Shown here: piece after piece, positions 16,210 through 24,731 of the stretch | Numbering within the stretch: position 1 is the stretch's first letter | Layout of the letters: each line of letters starts with the position of its first letter | Assembly: GCF_001666835.1 (NCBI RefSeq) | Contig: NZ_LZJF01000146.1 | Span: 1 to 34,222, forward strand | Length of the DNA stretch: 34,222 nt | Source: Mycobacterium sp. E3251 | GTDB taxonomy: Bacteria > Actinomycetota > Actinomycetes > Mycobacteriales > Mycobacteriaceae | Direction: 5' to 3' | Made by a program: the position numbers and the translations under genes | The notes under the pieces: generated by a model | Seen by the model: only the letters and a program-made list of their open reading frames with translations | Databases searched by the model: none | What the model was told of the DNA's origin: nothing

Positions 16210-17184
16210 GTGGTTGCACAACCAGGAGACTTCGGCGGTGCATGCTTGATCGGCGAATGCACATTCACAGCCGATCTGCTTCTCCCGTCGTCTACGTACT
16301 TCGGTCTGCGCAAGACCGGTTCCTACCTTTATGGCTCGCTGCGGGACGAGCAGGGCAATCTCCTCAGGATGCTGCGCGCGGTCGAAGCCGAAAAATCGAC
16401 TATGCGTTGGGTTTTCGTTGCCCAGCCAGGCGGTCAACTCCAGCGTGACGTGCGAAGCGAGCAGATGTGGAGTGGCCCCACCTCGGTCCTCGGCGGCGGT
16501 GACACCGTCGTGTTCGTCAGCAAAGAGGAGGTTGGCGACGGCGAGTGCTTCCGCTTTGAGCATTCCCCGAACGATTGCGTCTGGAACGACGCAAATGTCG
16601 TCTCGGTCGGCGGCGACGCGGTAGGGCCGGCCGTACAGTGGTTCAACACGTGGGACGGCGGGGCATGCTTGTCGGCGACATCCAAGTATCGCGTCCGTGG
16701 CACGTGTTTGGACCGTGCCGTCGAAGGATTCGTCGGACACGAGATTCATTACTTCTCGCCAGGCTCCGACTGGATCAACGCACCTTATGGTCGCGGCCGG
16801 GAGATCTGCTGGCAGCAAATCGCCAACGAATACGATGACGGATCGATGATCCAGGCCACGTTCGCCTACGGCGCAGACGGATGGGGGTTTGCGATGCTCC
16901 ACGACGAACAGGGCGTGTTCGTCGCAACCACCGATGTCTCGGCGGAGGCAACGGTGCGGGCCAACGGCTTTCCGGAGACGATTCGTTACGAGTTCGCTGA
17001 CCAGTCGTGGACGTGGCGCATCGACCCGCAGGGGGAGCGGCCGTCAATCGCCGGCATTGCGATGCTCGGCGCCGACGGCACCTGCACCCGCGACGGTGAC
17101 ACCCGGTCAGTGCGCTACAGCATGGGGAATTCCGACTGGTGGATCGACGGCCGCGCCGAGGCCATCATTTGCCGCGCTCCTTGA
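16210..17184 (+). CDS. Second CrtC-like/lipocalin-like protein
   Basis: 324 aa from the GTG at 16210, two bases after the P450 stop. The frame is open further upstream but only inside the P450 gene. Rich in Trp/Gly and predicted beta, without signal peptide. It has the same length and layout as the 330-aa protein at 11596-12588 but is clearly diverged: GSLRDEQGNLLRMLR matches the early strand block, and YGADGWGFAML aligns with the GRDGMAF block. It lacks the RSWCWVEY ending. Two diverged copies in one operon suggest separate partners or steps. The 3' end overlaps the convergent GntR gene by 20 bp. Function is unknown; a lipid or terpenoid-binding barrel is the best structural guess. Confidence 0.72.
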   Translation: MVAQPGDFGGACLIGECTFTADLLLPSSTYFGLRKTGSYLYGSLRDEQGNLLRMLRAVEAEKSTMRWVFVAQPGGQLQRDVRSEQMWSGPTSVLGGGDTVVFVSKEEVGDGECFRFEHSPNDCVWNDANVVSVGGDAVGPAVQWFNTWDGGACLSATSKYRVRGTCLDRAVEGFVGHEIHYFSPGSDWINAPYGRGREICWQQIANEYDDGSMIQATFAYGADGWGFAMLHDEQGVFVATTDVSAEATVRANGFPETIRYEFADQSWTWRIDPQGERPSIAGIAMLGADGTCTRDGDTRSVRYSMGNSDWWIDGRAEAIICRAP

Positions 17185-17827
17185 ACGCCTTCATCAGCAG
17201 CTTGAGGCATTTGCGTTGCATCGCCGCATGAGCTGCGTTCGCGCGCTCGCTGTCGCCGGCGCGTATCGCCGAGATCACCGCCAGGGTGCCCCGCCGGCTG
17301 ACCTCGATGGTGTCGGGCGCCACGCCGAATATCGTGTCAATCGATGTGGCGCGGGTGCGCCGAACCATGCGAGCGACAGCCGGGGCGCTAGCCGTGTCGA
17401 ACAATGAGTCGAGATAGTCCTCGCATAGGCCAGAAACGGTGGCCGGGTCATGCGCAGCGTTGAGCGCGGCAGCGATCTCGGCGAGCCGGGCGTCACATTC
17501 GGGAGTCATGCGGGCCACCGCGCGACGAACGACCAAGCCGAAGACCAGGTCCCACACCTCGGCGTTGTCACCGACCGATGTCTCGATCGGAAGGACGAAC
17601 CCACCCCGATGCATCTCCATCTTCACCCAGCCTTCCTGCTCGAGGATGACAAGGGCTTCGCGGACAGGCACCCGGCTGGTTCCTAGTTGCCCAGCGATCT
17701 CTTCTTGGGTGAGCCGTTGGCCTGCGGCCAGTTCGCCAGTGATGATCTGGCGCCGGAGATGGTCGGCGATGAGCTCGCCGCTGCTGCGGCGCGACAGGCG
17801 CGAGCTGATGCTCACCGGATGGCTCAT
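17165..17827 (-). CDS. GntR-family transcriptional regulator, FadR/FCD subgroup
   Basis: 220 aa. An N-terminal winged helix (about residues 12-75) carries the GntR pattern ELIADHLRRQIITGELAAGQRL...EEIAGQLGTSRVPVREAL...EGWV. A C-terminal all-helical FCD ligand domain (about 85-215) follows. FCD regulators usually sense organic acids or acyl-CoAs and repress nearby catabolic genes. M. tuberculosis Mce1R is of the same broad subfamily. A GAAGGTAAGG site precedes the ATG. The gene is divergent from the aldehyde dehydrogenase, and the shared intergenic region contains an inverted repeat (17923-17939) that recurs before the carboxylic acid reductase. It probably controls both arms and itself. The ligand is unknown, but an acid or acyl-CoA of the pathway is likely. 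Confidence 0.93.
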   Translation of the reverse strand: MSHPVSISSRLSRRSSGELIADHLRRQIITGELAAGQRLTQEEIAGQLGTSRVPVREALVILEQEGWVKMEMHRGGFVLPIETSVGDNAEVWDLVFGLVVRRAVARMTPECDARLAEIAAALNAAHDPATVSGLCEDYLDSLFDTASAPAVARMVRRTRATSIDTIFGVAPDTIEVSRRGTLAVISAIRAGDSERANAAHAAMQRKCLKLLMKAFKERGK

Positions 17828-17922
17828 CGGTCGACCTTACCTTCGCCGTCGTCGATTTCAAACGAGGGTGGGACAGGCAAATGCGGACCACATTGTCGAT
17901 TCATGCTCTCGGGCGACCGATA

Positions 17923-17939
17923 TTGTAGACATTCTGCAA
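17923..17939. promoter_or_regulatory. Candidate GntR operator between gntR and the aldehyde dehydrogenase
   Basis: TTGTAGACATTCTGCAA is an inverted repeat with arms TTGTAGA and TCTGCAA (6 of 7 complementary) around CAT. It lies 95 bp before the GntR start and 48 bp before the aldehyde dehydrogenase GTG. Its reverse complement recurs with two differences at 7807-7823. FadR-type regulators bind short palindromes of this kind. Confidence 0.7.
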
Positions 17940-17987
17940 AATGCTCGATTACGCTGGATCCGCGACCGGTCGAAGGAGGCAAGCGCG

Positions 17988-19433
17988 GTGCACGCATATG
18001 ACCGGCTTTATATCGGCGGCGCATGGGTTTCCGGCGCGTCCAGCGACGTCATCGACGTCGTCTCGCCGCACACCGAGCAGGTCATGGGTAACGCGCCCTT
18101 CGCGACTGCCGAAGATGTCGACAGTGCGGTGATGGCCGCGCGAGCGGCGTTCGACGAGGGGCCGTGGCCGCGTCTGGCTCCGCACGAGCGCGCCGAGTAC
18201 CTTTCAGCGCTTGCCCGAGCCTACGAGCCGCACGTCGATGAAATGGCGGCGCTTGTCACCGAGGAAATGGGATCGCCGATCTCTTACAGCCAGTTCGGGC
18301 AGGCGTTGCCGGGGGTGATGATCATCAACGCCGGCATCAAGATTGCCCGCGACTATCCCTGGGAGGAGGACCGACGCGGCGAACTGGCCGATACGGTCGT
18401 GCGGAGAACACCCGTGGGCGTGGTCGCTGCGATCGTGCCGTGGAACATGCCGCAGCTGGGCGCTTTGACAAAGTTGGTGCCCGCATTGCTCGCGGGCTGC
18501 CCCGTGGTGCTCAAACCCGCGGCCGAGACGCCGATCGACGCGTTGCGACTCGCCGAGATCCTGGATGAAGTCGGGCTGCCGCCCGGTGTGGTCAATGTGG
18601 TCACCGGCGCCCGCGACACGGGCGAGTTCTTGATCCGCCATCCCGGTGTAGACAAGGTGTCGTTCACCGGGTCGACCGACACGGGCCGCCGGATCGCGTC
18701 AGCGTGCGGTGAACAGCTCAAAAGGGTCAGCTTGGAGCTTGGGGGAAAGTCGGCGGCGATCGTGCTCGATGACGCCGACCTACACGTCATGGCCGATGGA
18801 TTGCGGTTCGCGTCTTTCGCCAACAATGGTCAGGCATGCGTGGCGCAGACACGAATTCTAGCCTCGCGGAACAACTATGAGGCGGTTATCGATGCGGTCG
18901 CGGCCCTCGCCGCATCGCTGACGGTCGGCGATCCCACTGACCCGAAAACGGAAGTCGGCCCGCTGGTCACGCGACGGCAGCAGCAGCGCGTCGAGGACTA
19001 CATCGCCATGGGCCAGCAGGAGGGCGCCCGGGCCGTCGTGGGGGGCAAGGGGATGCCGAAGGACTTGGACGTGGGGTGGTACGTGCAGCCGACGGTGTTC
19101 GGCGAGGTCGACCGGGGTATGCGCATTGCGCAAGAGGAGATCTTCGGCCCGGTACTGGCCGTGATTGCCTACGACGACGTTGACGACGCGATAAGCATCG
19201 CAAACAATTCGCGTTACGGACTCGCCGGCACCATCTGGACGAACGACACCGAGCGTGGCATGGACATCGCCCGGCGTATCCGCACCGGATCGGTTGGTAT
19301 CAACCAATACATGCCCGACTTCGCCGCGCCGCTGGGTGGTTTCAAGGACAGCGGCATTGGCCGGGAGGGCGGAACCGAAGGTATCGACCAGTACGTCGAG
19401 CTGCAGTCACTGTTGCCCGGCGCACGGATCTAG
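17988..19433 (+). CDS. NAD(P)-dependent aldehyde dehydrogenase
   Basis: 481 aa from the GTG at 17988, which has GAAGGAGG at 17972-17979. The frame is open upstream only inside the GntR gene and the operator region, so that extension is rejected. All marks of the ALDH superfamily are present: VPWNMPQ (about 149), FTGSTDTGRRI (about 226), general-base Glu in LELGGKSAA (about 249), nucleophile Cys in NNGQACVAQTR (about 283) and EEIFGPVL (about 382). It oxidises an aldehyde to its acid. It is thus the reverse of the carboxylic acid reductase in net chemistry, and both promoters carry the same operator. It may remove excess aldehyde or act on a different intermediate. It is followed after 20 bp by the DapB-like gene. 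Confidence 0.96.
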   Translation: MHAYDRLYIGGAWVSGASSDVIDVVSPHTEQVMGNAPFATAEDVDSAVMAARAAFDEGPWPRLAPHERAEYLSALARAYEPHVDEMAALVTEEMGSPISYSQFGQALPGVMIINAGIKIARDYPWEEDRRGELADTVVRRTPVGVVAAIVPWNMPQLGALTKLVPALLAGCPVVLKPAAETPIDALRLAEILDEVGLPPGVVNVVTGARDTGEFLIRHPGVDKVSFTGSTDTGRRIASACGEQLKRVSLELGGKSAAIVLDDADLHVMADGLRFASFANNGQACVAQTRILASRNNYEAVIDAVAALAASLTVGDPTDPKTEVGPLVTRRQQQRVEDYIAMGQQEGARAVVGGKGMPKDLDVGWYVQPTVFGEVDRGMRIAQEEIFGPVLAVIAYDDVDDAISIANNSRYGLAGTIWTNDTERGMDIARRIRTGSVGINQYMPDFAAPLGGFKDSGIGREGGTEGIDQYVELQSLLPGARI

Positions 19434-19453
19434 AAAGTAGAGGTAACCGACCG

Positions 19454-20536
19454 ATGTCCTATCGCGTGATCCAATGGGGAACCGGCAACGTCGGTATGCA
19501 TGCATTGCGGATCATCGGCGAACGCCCGGACTTCGAACTTGCCGGTGTTCGTGTTTACAACAAGGCCAAGGTCGGCGCCGACGCCGGCGAGTTGCTGGGT
19601 TCCGCGGCCACGGGAGTCCTCGCCACCGATGACATCGAGGCGATCCTGGCGCTCGATGCCGACTGCGTCTGCTACAGCCCGCTCGGCGGTACCCTCGACG
19701 GCGGCCGCGGCGCCGTCGACGACATCTGTCGGCTCCTTGCCTCGGGAAAAAACGTCGTGTCGAGCGCCCACGAACACCTGGCCTATCTCGGCCCCGACGT
19801 CCAGCTGCCCGGCGCCGGCCCGGACACCTACCTGCGGCTGAGCCGAGCGTGTGAGGAGGGCGACGCGTCGTTCTTACACATTGGCATCAACCCCGGCTTT
19901 GCCATGGACTTATGGCCGATGCAGCTCACTCGGCTATGCGGGCGCATTGACACCGTCCGGGTCAGCGAAATCGTCGACATGAGCCGCTACACTTCGATCC
20001 ACATGGTGCGCGATGCCATCGGATTCGGCCTCCCCGCCGACGCGCAAACGCCGTTGGACGCCCACTTCAGCCAGGTGGAAAAATCGCCGTTCTATCTGTC
20101 AATGCGAATGTTGGCCGACGCCATGGGGGTTGAGCTCGAGGATGTCAAATACCGCCGCGAGGTCGCGGCGACAGAGCACGACCTGACCATCGCGGCGGGC
20201 ACCATCGAAGCGGGCACCATCGCTGCCATGAAAATGTGCCTTGAGGGCATCGTGCACGGGCGGCCTGCCCTCCGTTTCGAGCTGATCTGGCGGGTTACGG
20301 ACGAGGTGGCACCCGAATGGCCCGGCGGCGACAGCAGGTGGCTATTGCACATCGACGGCGACATGACCGTGGATTCCGAAATCGCCCTCGCCACCACTAA
20401 CGGCTCCGGTCGGGCCGTATCCCTCGCGGTGGCAACGCTATTGCTCAACGCCATCCCCGCGGTGTGCGCTGCCGAGGCGGGCCTTCTCAACAACCTGACG
20501 CTGCCACCCCACGCCGGCGGATACCTCGCCCGCTAA
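19454..20536 (+). CDS. DapB-like NAD(P)-dependent dehydrogenase
   Basis: 360 aa, ATG with a purine-rich site (GTAGAGGT). The N-terminal Rossmann motif is WGTGNVG at residues 8-14. The overall layout fits the mycobacterial family related to dihydrodipicolinate reductase and 2,4-diaminopentanoate dehydrogenase. The central part has NPGFAMD (about 150) and a domain with HMVRDAIGFG (about 183). Such proteins are usually annotated 'dihydrodipicolinate reductase' but are far from true DapB and have no proven substrate in most cases. Here it follows the aldehyde dehydrogenase by 20 bp and probably shares its operator-controlled promoter. A role as a second oxidoreductase of the pathway is likely; its substrate is open. 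Confidence 0.85.
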   Translation: MSYRVIQWGTGNVGMHALRIIGERPDFELAGVRVYNKAKVGADAGELLGSAATGVLATDDIEAILALDADCVCYSPLGGTLDGGRGAVDDICRLLASGKNVVSSAHEHLAYLGPDVQLPGAGPDTYLRLSRACEEGDASFLHIGINPGFAMDLWPMQLTRLCGRIDTVRVSEIVDMSRYTSIHMVRDAIGFGLPADAQTPLDAHFSQVEKSPFYLSMRMLADAMGVELEDVKYRREVAATEHDLTIAAGTIEAGTIAAMKMCLEGIVHGRPALRFELIWRVTDEVAPEWPGGDSRWLLHIDGDMTVDSEIALATTNGSGRAVSLAVATLLLNAIPAVCAAEAGLLNNLTLPPHAGGYLAR

Positions 20537-20671
20537 TGGGTCCGCACAGCTGTCCTCGTCTCGATTGGCCGACCGTTCATGAGCACCATCACCGCCGGCT
20601 CCGCCTGCGTGCCGGTAAGACGATCGCCGCGTGACGGGACGGCGAATGCAACCGAAACGGACACGACAGGG

Positions 20672-21922
20672 CTAAACCATCCGCGGACCGCCGAAACCCG
20701 GGACCGCGCCCACCGGGATCAGTGCGAGCGCGATCGCGAGAATGATGAACAGCCGCAACGTTTTCGGAGTTGCCTCATGCCCGATTTCCGGCCCGCGCGA
20801 GGCGAAGAGGGCGAACACCACGCCGACGTCGAACGCCACGATCGTCAGCCACCGGGTCCAGTCATAGCCGGTCAGGAAGACCGGAAAGATCAACACCGAC
20901 CCGGCGGCGACCCAGGCCATCCGGCCCCGCAGCGCGTCGAGGAACGCGGCAAGCGGCACGCCCGAAATGTTGCTGAGCCCCCACATCGTCACCACAACGG
21001 CGGCAACTCCGAACACCAGGGACATGGTGAGGCCGACCATTCCGATGTGGCCGACGGCTCGGATGGCATCCGCGATTCCGTTGTCGTAGTTGGGCATCAC
21101 ATTGCGGCACACCCAGTCGTGGTAGTCGGTTTGCTGCGGTTGCCCGTCGATGACATACCGCAGCAACGTGGTTGGCGACGTGACGGTCGCGAACGGGTTG
21201 GGCATCAAGTGGTGGGGGACGGACGCGCACAGCCGAGCGGCGACGTCGTGACGACCGAACGCCGCGACGGCGGCGGTCGTGCAGACGCCCGGCGTCACCG
21301 CGAGGAGCACACCGGGGCCCTGGGCGCCTTTGAGCGCACCGCCCAGGACGACGATCGCCAGCACGGCCCCCAGTGCGAACTGCAGGCCGACCGCCTCGTG
21401 CACGAGGGCCAACGCGGCAATCGCGACACCGTAGGCCGCGCACCATGTCATCGCGACGGCGCGGGAACGTGCGAACATCAACGCCGAGCAGAACAGCGCC
21501 AGCGCCGCCGCCCCGAACAGGTCGGGCCGGGCCGAATATGCCGCGAACGGAACTCCGAAGGGCAGCAACGGAATCAGCATCGCGACCATCAGCCTGCGTT
21601 CAGACCTCGGGTGACCGAAGAGCACCAAGCCCGCGACCGTTGCCAGGCCGCCCAGATACACCGCCGTCGACAGCCACCGCAGACTCAGCGCGACGGAGAA
21701 GTAGTGTCCCGGGACGAAGCGCAGCAATTCGCCTGCGAGACCGCGCCGCACGAAGCCATGCGTGTAGTCGGCTGAGTAATACGACATCCAATAGACGTCT
21801 AGTGGAACGATCTTGATCGCGAACCACAGCACGACGACCGCCCAGGCCGCAATCGTGGCGGTGATACCCGCATACATCAGGGGGCGGCGGCTTTCAGTCG
21901 CTCTGAGGTCGAGGCCCACCAT
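20672..21922 (-). CDS. Polytopic membrane protein with GFVRRGLxG motif, third gene of papA unit
   Basis: 416 aa from the ATG at 21922-21920, which overlaps the stop of the upstream acyltransferase (TGATG). An upstream in-frame extension lies wholly inside that gene. About ten hydrophobic segments can be seen, the first at about residues 16-41. Between helices 1 and 2 is a conserved-looking loop YTHGFVRRGLAGELLRFVPG, a motif I associate with uncharacterised bacterial membrane proteins of polysaccharide or glycolipid loci. It might be a GT-C-like transferase or a transporter component, but no catalytic signature is certain. Translational coupling to two PapA-type acyltransferases suggests it handles the same envelope lipid. 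Convergent with the DapB-like gene, with a 135-bp gap and no clear terminator hairpin. Confidence 0.82.
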   Translation of the reverse strand: MVGLDLRATESRRPLMYAGITATIAAWAVVVLWFAIKIVPLDVYWMSYYSADYTHGFVRRGLAGELLRFVPGHYFSVALSLRWLSTAVYLGGLATVAGLVLFGHPRSERRLMVAMLIPLLPFGVPFAAYSARPDLFGAAALALFCSALMFARSRAVAMTWCAAYGVAIAALALVHEAVGLQFALGAVLAIVVLGGALKGAQGPGVLLAVTPGVCTTAAVAAFGRHDVAARLCASVPHHLMPNPFATVTSPTTLLRYVIDGQPQQTDYHDWVCRNVMPNYDNGIADAIRAVGHIGMVGLTMSLVFGVAAVVVTMWGLSNISGVPLAAFLDALRGRMAWVAAGSVLIFPVFLTGYDWTRWLTIVAFDVGVVFALFASRGPEIGHEATPKTLRLFIILAIALALIPVGAVPGFGGPRMV

Positions 21923-23340
21923 CAGAGCTGGCCTTCGTAGACGGTTGATGCCCCCAGCTTCAGGTCGGCCAGCGCGCTGCACGCGAGCTCGCGGGCTTCC
22001 GCTGCGGTGTTGCCGGCGCCGTCCTGGCACGCGATGACGTTGAGAAATCGGCTGCCGTTGATCGTTCCAGTGCTGCAGAACAATTGGCCACGGGTCTGCT
22101 CGATGCGGCGGCGTGTGATGCCCTGCTCGGCCAGCCGGATGGAGACCTCGGCTGCATCCGCACCATCGATGCGGCCAAAGGCGGGATCTAGGCTTCCGAG
22201 GTTCGAGCACCCGACCGGAAGTTGGCCGGTTGACATGGCGATGCCTTCGGCGTGGCGGACGAGCCAGCGTGGTGTGAACGGAACGAGCGGCAATCCCGCG
22301 AGCATTTCGTTGGGCTTTAGGTGCAGCGACGTCAGCATTCTCTTGATATCGGCCCGCACGCAACTCAAGTCGTGGGCCACCGCTGCGGCATCGACGGCCA
22401 GTGTGATTGAGGTCAGTGCATTGGCTCGGTCGTCGTCGCTGGTGCGATCGCTGACGGGGAGTACCACCGTCACCGCGTTCCCGTCTGGAAGCACCCTGCC
22501 GATTCGATGCGCCAGCCGGGCCGCGAATGCGACGAAGAGTGTGTTGCTGCTCCCGTTCAGATTGCGCGCACGGGCGTCCCATGCGGCGGCGTCGGTTTGG
22601 ATCGTCACCGATGGGAGTCCCGTCGGCTCATTATTTACCGCTGAGAGCGCACCGGGCCGGTGCGCCCCGGGCGCAGGCCGGGAACGGGATGAAGCCTTGA
22701 GCAGGATCACCACGGTCGCGATCAGGGCGCGGATGACCACCGGCAGGGAACGCACCGCATCGGCCAGGTCCTCGGAGACGGCGCGCGCCCGGCTGCGTGA
22801 ATTCGGCTGTGGGTAGCCGCGATTGCGTCTCTCCTTGTTGACCGCCTCGGTTACCGCCGATATCGCCGCGAGCCCATCGACGACGCAGTGTGATGACACC
22901 AGGGTGACCGCCGCGCCGCCGTCGTCCAGCGGCAGTACGCCCAGATGAAACGTAGGGCCGAACTCGGGGTCGACGGGTACCTGTGCGCGTCTTTCGATCC
23001 ACGCGCCGATCGCCGACCGCGGTTGTCGCGGCTCCAGCGCGATGTCGGGTGAATGGTTGTCGAGCACCCAGCGATGACGACCGAATGGCAGCGGTGAGCG
23101 CTCGATGCGCCGTCCGAGGAGGCCGGCACCGAGATCGTCTTTGAAGGCGCGCAACTCGTCGATGTTCACGTCCCGGTCGTACACCCACGTGCATTGCACC
23201 GTGCTGCCTTGACCGGTGGCCCGCAGCCGTAGGAACGCGGCCTGGTCCAAAAGCGCCAGCCGCATCACCGGCAACTTAGGATGGGCATGGGGCGTCGGCC
23301 CACCCGCACCGAAACCTTTGGCCGGCGAAAACAAATGCAT
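21922..23340 (-). CDS. PapA-type acyltransferase (HxxxD), second gene of papA unit
   Basis: 472 aa from the ATG at 23340, overlapping the stop of the first acyltransferase (TGATG). The longer open frame upstream lies in that gene. It has the condensation/wax-synthase-like fold with the active-site motif H151-CVV-D155-G and a hydrophobic stretch at about 205-222 that may sit on the membrane. PapA proteins transfer long acyl chains to sugar or diol hydroxyls in mycobacterial envelope lipids. This copy is only distantly similar to its neighbour and is not a recent duplicate. The acceptor and acyl donor cannot be predicted, since no polyketide synthase, FadD or MmpL gene lies next to it. Confidence 0.86.
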   Translation of the reverse strand: MHLFSPAKGFGAGGPTPHAHPKLPVMRLALLDQAAFLRLRATGQGSTVQCTWVYDRDVNIDELRAFKDDLGAGLLGRRIERSPLPFGRHRWVLDNHSPDIALEPRQPRSAIGAWIERRAQVPVDPEFGPTFHLGVLPLDDGGAAVTLVSSHCVVDGLAAISAVTEAVNKERRNRGYPQPNSRSRARAVSEDLADAVRSLPVVIRALIATVVILLKASSRSRPAPGAHRPGALSAVNNEPTGLPSVTIQTDAAAWDARARNLNGSSNTLFVAFAARLAHRIGRVLPDGNAVTVVLPVSDRTSDDDRANALTSITLAVDAAAVAHDLSCVRADIKRMLTSLHLKPNEMLAGLPLVPFTPRWLVRHAEGIAMSTGQLPVGCSNLGSLDPAFGRIDGADAAEVSIRLAEQGITRRRIEQTRGQLFCSTGTINGSRFLNVIACQDGAGNTAAEARELACSALADLKLGASTVYEGQL

Positions 23341-24731
23341 CAGGCATGGTTGTGCGGCCCGGCGTCGGACACCCGGGTGAACTCGGCGCGCATGGTCTCG
23401 ACATAGCGCCGGACGGACGCGCGCGCGATGTCGGTGCCCGGGTAAGCAACCACCAGTTGCGTTCCGTCGTGCATGCGGTTGACCCACATGCACACCGTCT
23501 CGGACAGCCGGTTGTCTCCCCAGATCCCGGCCTGCAAACCATCGAAGTAGTCACCGAACGGCAGCTTGCGAATGTCGATGTAGGACAACATCGGCACCGG
23601 TCGGTCGGGAACCTCGAAGTGGCCTGCCGAGCCGGCCGGCGTCTCGAGCAGGTGGTAATAGGGCACGCCGCCGAGGGCCGCGTTGGCGTCGAACGACGCC
23701 TGGGCGGCGCTGACCACTTCGTCGAATGACGCGCCGGCGGTCGGAATCGCCAGCGGGACGAAACTGGCCAACCAGCCGACCGCGGTGGCGTGGGCGGGAT
23801 CTCGCCGGTTATCGAACGGGGTCAGTCCGAAATATGTGGCCGCTCCGGTTAACCGATGCTCGGCCAGGGCGGCGCAGGCGAACACGCCGCCGCTGAAGCG
23901 TGCTCCCGCGGCACGGCACGCGGCCTCGAAACGCCGGCCCTGATCGTCATCGATCAGCTCGAACACGTCGATGGCTCCCGGGGTATCCGCGGACGGCTCG
24001 CCCAGTGCCAGTGGAAACCTCGGCAGCGCACCATTGTTCGCCGAGAGGAAGGCGTGCCAGCGCTGGATTTCGGGCGATTCGTCATCGAGGCTCGCGGTGT
24101 AGGCGCGCTGCTTCGCGCTGAATTCACGATGACTGGCTGCGGGCGCCAGCGCGGCCTGCCCGTTCTGCAGCGCGCTGAAGTACGCCGTCTGAACGTCCAG
24201 GAAGATCACGCCGGCGGACATACCGTCGGCGCGCAAGTGGTCGACGGCGATGTAGATGGTGAACCGGTCCTCGCCTTGGACAATTCCGAAGCTGAAGCAG
24301 TCCCATTGCAGCGGATCGGGTGTATCGAGGATGAGCTTGCGGATCTGAAGAGGAGCCATTTCCCCGAGATCCGTTGGCGCAAGCGTGATGTTCTCCGGGT
24401 CGGCAATGACGTAGCGGAGGATTTCGTCGTTGTCGGAGAAGGCAAACCGATCGTGGTAGACATCGTGTCGCCGCACGTGGCTATTCAGCGCTTGCGTCAT
24501 CGCATCGATATCGCAGACGCCCCCGATCTCCCAGGCTCCGATGCACAACCGAGGGATATCGCGGCCGAGGCCGACCTGGCGTCGGTAATAGCGAAGATGC
24601 TGGGACTGCTGGTAACTGACCGGGGCGGGGTGGTATTGCGCTTCTGCGGCCCGCGCGTAAGTGTTCGCGGTGGGATACCAAGATACGACGGTGCCCTCGG
24701 CTGTCCAGTCGTCGACCGTGCCCAGGAACAT
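23340..24731 (-). CDS. PapA-type acyltransferase (PapA1/PapA3-like), first gene of papA unit
   Basis: 463 aa, preceded by AGGAAAGG. It begins like PapA1/2/3 proteins of mycobacteria (short N-terminus with a W-rich VDDWTAEGTVVSWYP), has the catalytic H165-LRA-D169-G motif, and a later GWLASFVPLAIP block corresponding to the DFGWG-region of the family. In M. tuberculosis such enzymes acylate trehalose in sulfolipid, diacyl- and polyacyltrehalose. A trehalose-type acceptor is therefore plausible here but not shown. It is the promoter-proximal gene of a three-gene minus-strand unit; a promoter must lie in the 930-bp gene-free region upstream. Confidence 0.9.
   Translation of the reverse strand: MFLGTVDDWTAEGTVVSWYPTANTYARAAEAQYHPAPVSYQQSQHLRYYRRQVGLGRDIPRLCIGAWEIGGVCDIDAMTQALNSHVRRHDVYHDRFAFSDNDEILRYVIADPENITLAPTDLGEMAPLQIRKLILDTPDPLQWDCFSFGIVQGEDRFTIYIAVDHLRADGMSAGVIFLDVQTAYFSALQNGQAALAPAASHREFSAKQRAYTASLDDESPEIQRWHAFLSANNGALPRFPLALGEPSADTPGAIDVFELIDDDQGRRFEAACRAAGARFSGGVFACAALAEHRLTGAATYFGLTPFDNRRDPAHATAVGWLASFVPLAIPTAGASFDEVVSAAQASFDANAALGGVPYYHLLETPAGSAGHFEVPDRPVPMLSYIDIRKLPFGDYFDGLQAGIWGDNRLSETVCMWVNRMHDGTQLVVAYPGTDIARASVRRYVETMRAEFTRVSDAGPHNHA

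Noticed and set aside
17439..17987. N-terminal extension of the aldehyde dehydrogenase
   Set aside because: It would be antisense to the GntR gene and cover the operator; the GTG at 17988 has a clear GAAGGAGG site and gives normal family length.
20579..21775. 398-codon ORF on the + strand
   Set aside because: Arg/His/Gln-rich translation antisense to the membrane protein gene; no ribosome site or domain. It is a GC-rich shadow frame.
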